Shown piece by piece: positions 63,935-64,000 of a DNA stretch of 64,000 nt. The translations under genes were made by a program, and so were the position numbers. Under the pieces are notes generated by a model. It saw nothing but the letters and a program-made list of their open reading frames with translations. It had not been told where the DNA came from and searched no databases. This stretch comes from Enterobacter chengduensis (lineage in GTDB: Bacteria > Pseudomonadota > Gammaproteobacteria > Enterobacterales > Enterobacteriaceae): assembly GCF_001984825.2 (NCBI RefSeq), contig NZ_CP043318.1, forward strand, positions 2,046,001 through 2,110,000. The letters are read 5' to 3'. Positions within the stretch are counted from its first letter, which is position 1; the number at the start of each line of letters is the position of its first letter.

Positions 63935-64000
63935 TCCTGCTCCAGCGCGTTCACCCAGGCGGACTGCGGCTCGGCAAGCACCTTCGGCAGCCCCTGAGGC
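63907..64000 (-). CDS. ynjB: YnjB, ABC transporter substrate-binding protein (C-terminal end only)
   Basis: The last 30 codons, ending in VNALEQEWLRRYGTR, run off the right edge; the rest of the gene is outside. Match to the C-terminus of E. coli YnjB and position before ynjC make the call. Confidence 0.85.
   Translation of the reverse strand, partial: PQGLPKVLAEPQSAWVNALEQEWLRRYGTR

Overview
The window is a stretch of enterobacterial chromosome, most like Enterobacter or a close relative. This rests on near-identity of almost every protein to its Escherichia coli or Salmonella counterpart, on gene order, and on the GC-rich third codon positions. The genus is an inference; the family Enterobacteriaceae is secure. 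It is almost entirely core genome, with no prophage, integron, CRISPR array, rRNA or tRNA gene.

Layout. (1) 1-27106 follows the E. coli order mfd to icd: mfd (cut by the left edge), ycfT, lolCDE, nagK, cobB, potABCD, pepT, roxA, phoPQ, purB, hflD, mnmA, nudJ, rluE, icd. Two insertions break the order. A chemoreceptor plus an EAL-HDOD protein sit where E. coli has ycfZ-ymfA, and a REP-flanked RAYT transposase lies after pepT. (2) 27184-33091 is the accessory part: a DUF1304 membrane protein, ymjA, an untracked small membrane ORF, two divergent CSS-motif EAL phosphodiesterases, a sensor diguanylate cyclase and, directly after it on the opposite strand, a RyhB-type iron-responsive small RNA with its own Fur box. 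(3) 33278-47977 follows the E. coli yeaQ to yeaC block: yeaQ, the microproteins yoaJ and yoaK, dgcP, yoaF, an unknown ORF, yeaO, a CTP-synthase-like amidotransferase, nimT, nimR, yeaL, yoaI, yeaK, yeaH, yeaG, mipA, yeaD, gapA, msrB, yeaC. (4) 48038-64000 carries a secreted GH18 chitinase, then pncA, ansA, sppA, ydjA, selD, topB, gdhA, ynjH, nudG, ynjA, ynjF, ynjE, ynjD, ynjC and the end of ynjB.

Functions that work together: lipoprotein release (LolCDE), spermidine/putrescine uptake (PotABCD), Mg2+/antimicrobial-peptide sensing (PhoPQ with a clear PhoP box), purine synthesis (purB with its intragenic PurR operator), tRNA and rRNA modification (MnmA, RluE, NudJ nearby), nitrogen/stress signalling (YeaGH with a perfect sigma-54 promoter), and six proteins with c-di-GMP domains or a chemoreceptor role between 8.5 and 35 kb.

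The points most worth checking are: a one-base contraction at the start of potA that leaves a six-codon leader overlapping a TTG start; the RyhB paralogue beside the c-di-GMP genes; a second candidate small RNA upstream of dgcP; a 12-bp inverted repeat that buries the ribosome binding site of the amidotransferase gene; and three very short membrane-protein genes (yoaI, yoaJ, yoaK) plus one unnamed 53-residue candidate.
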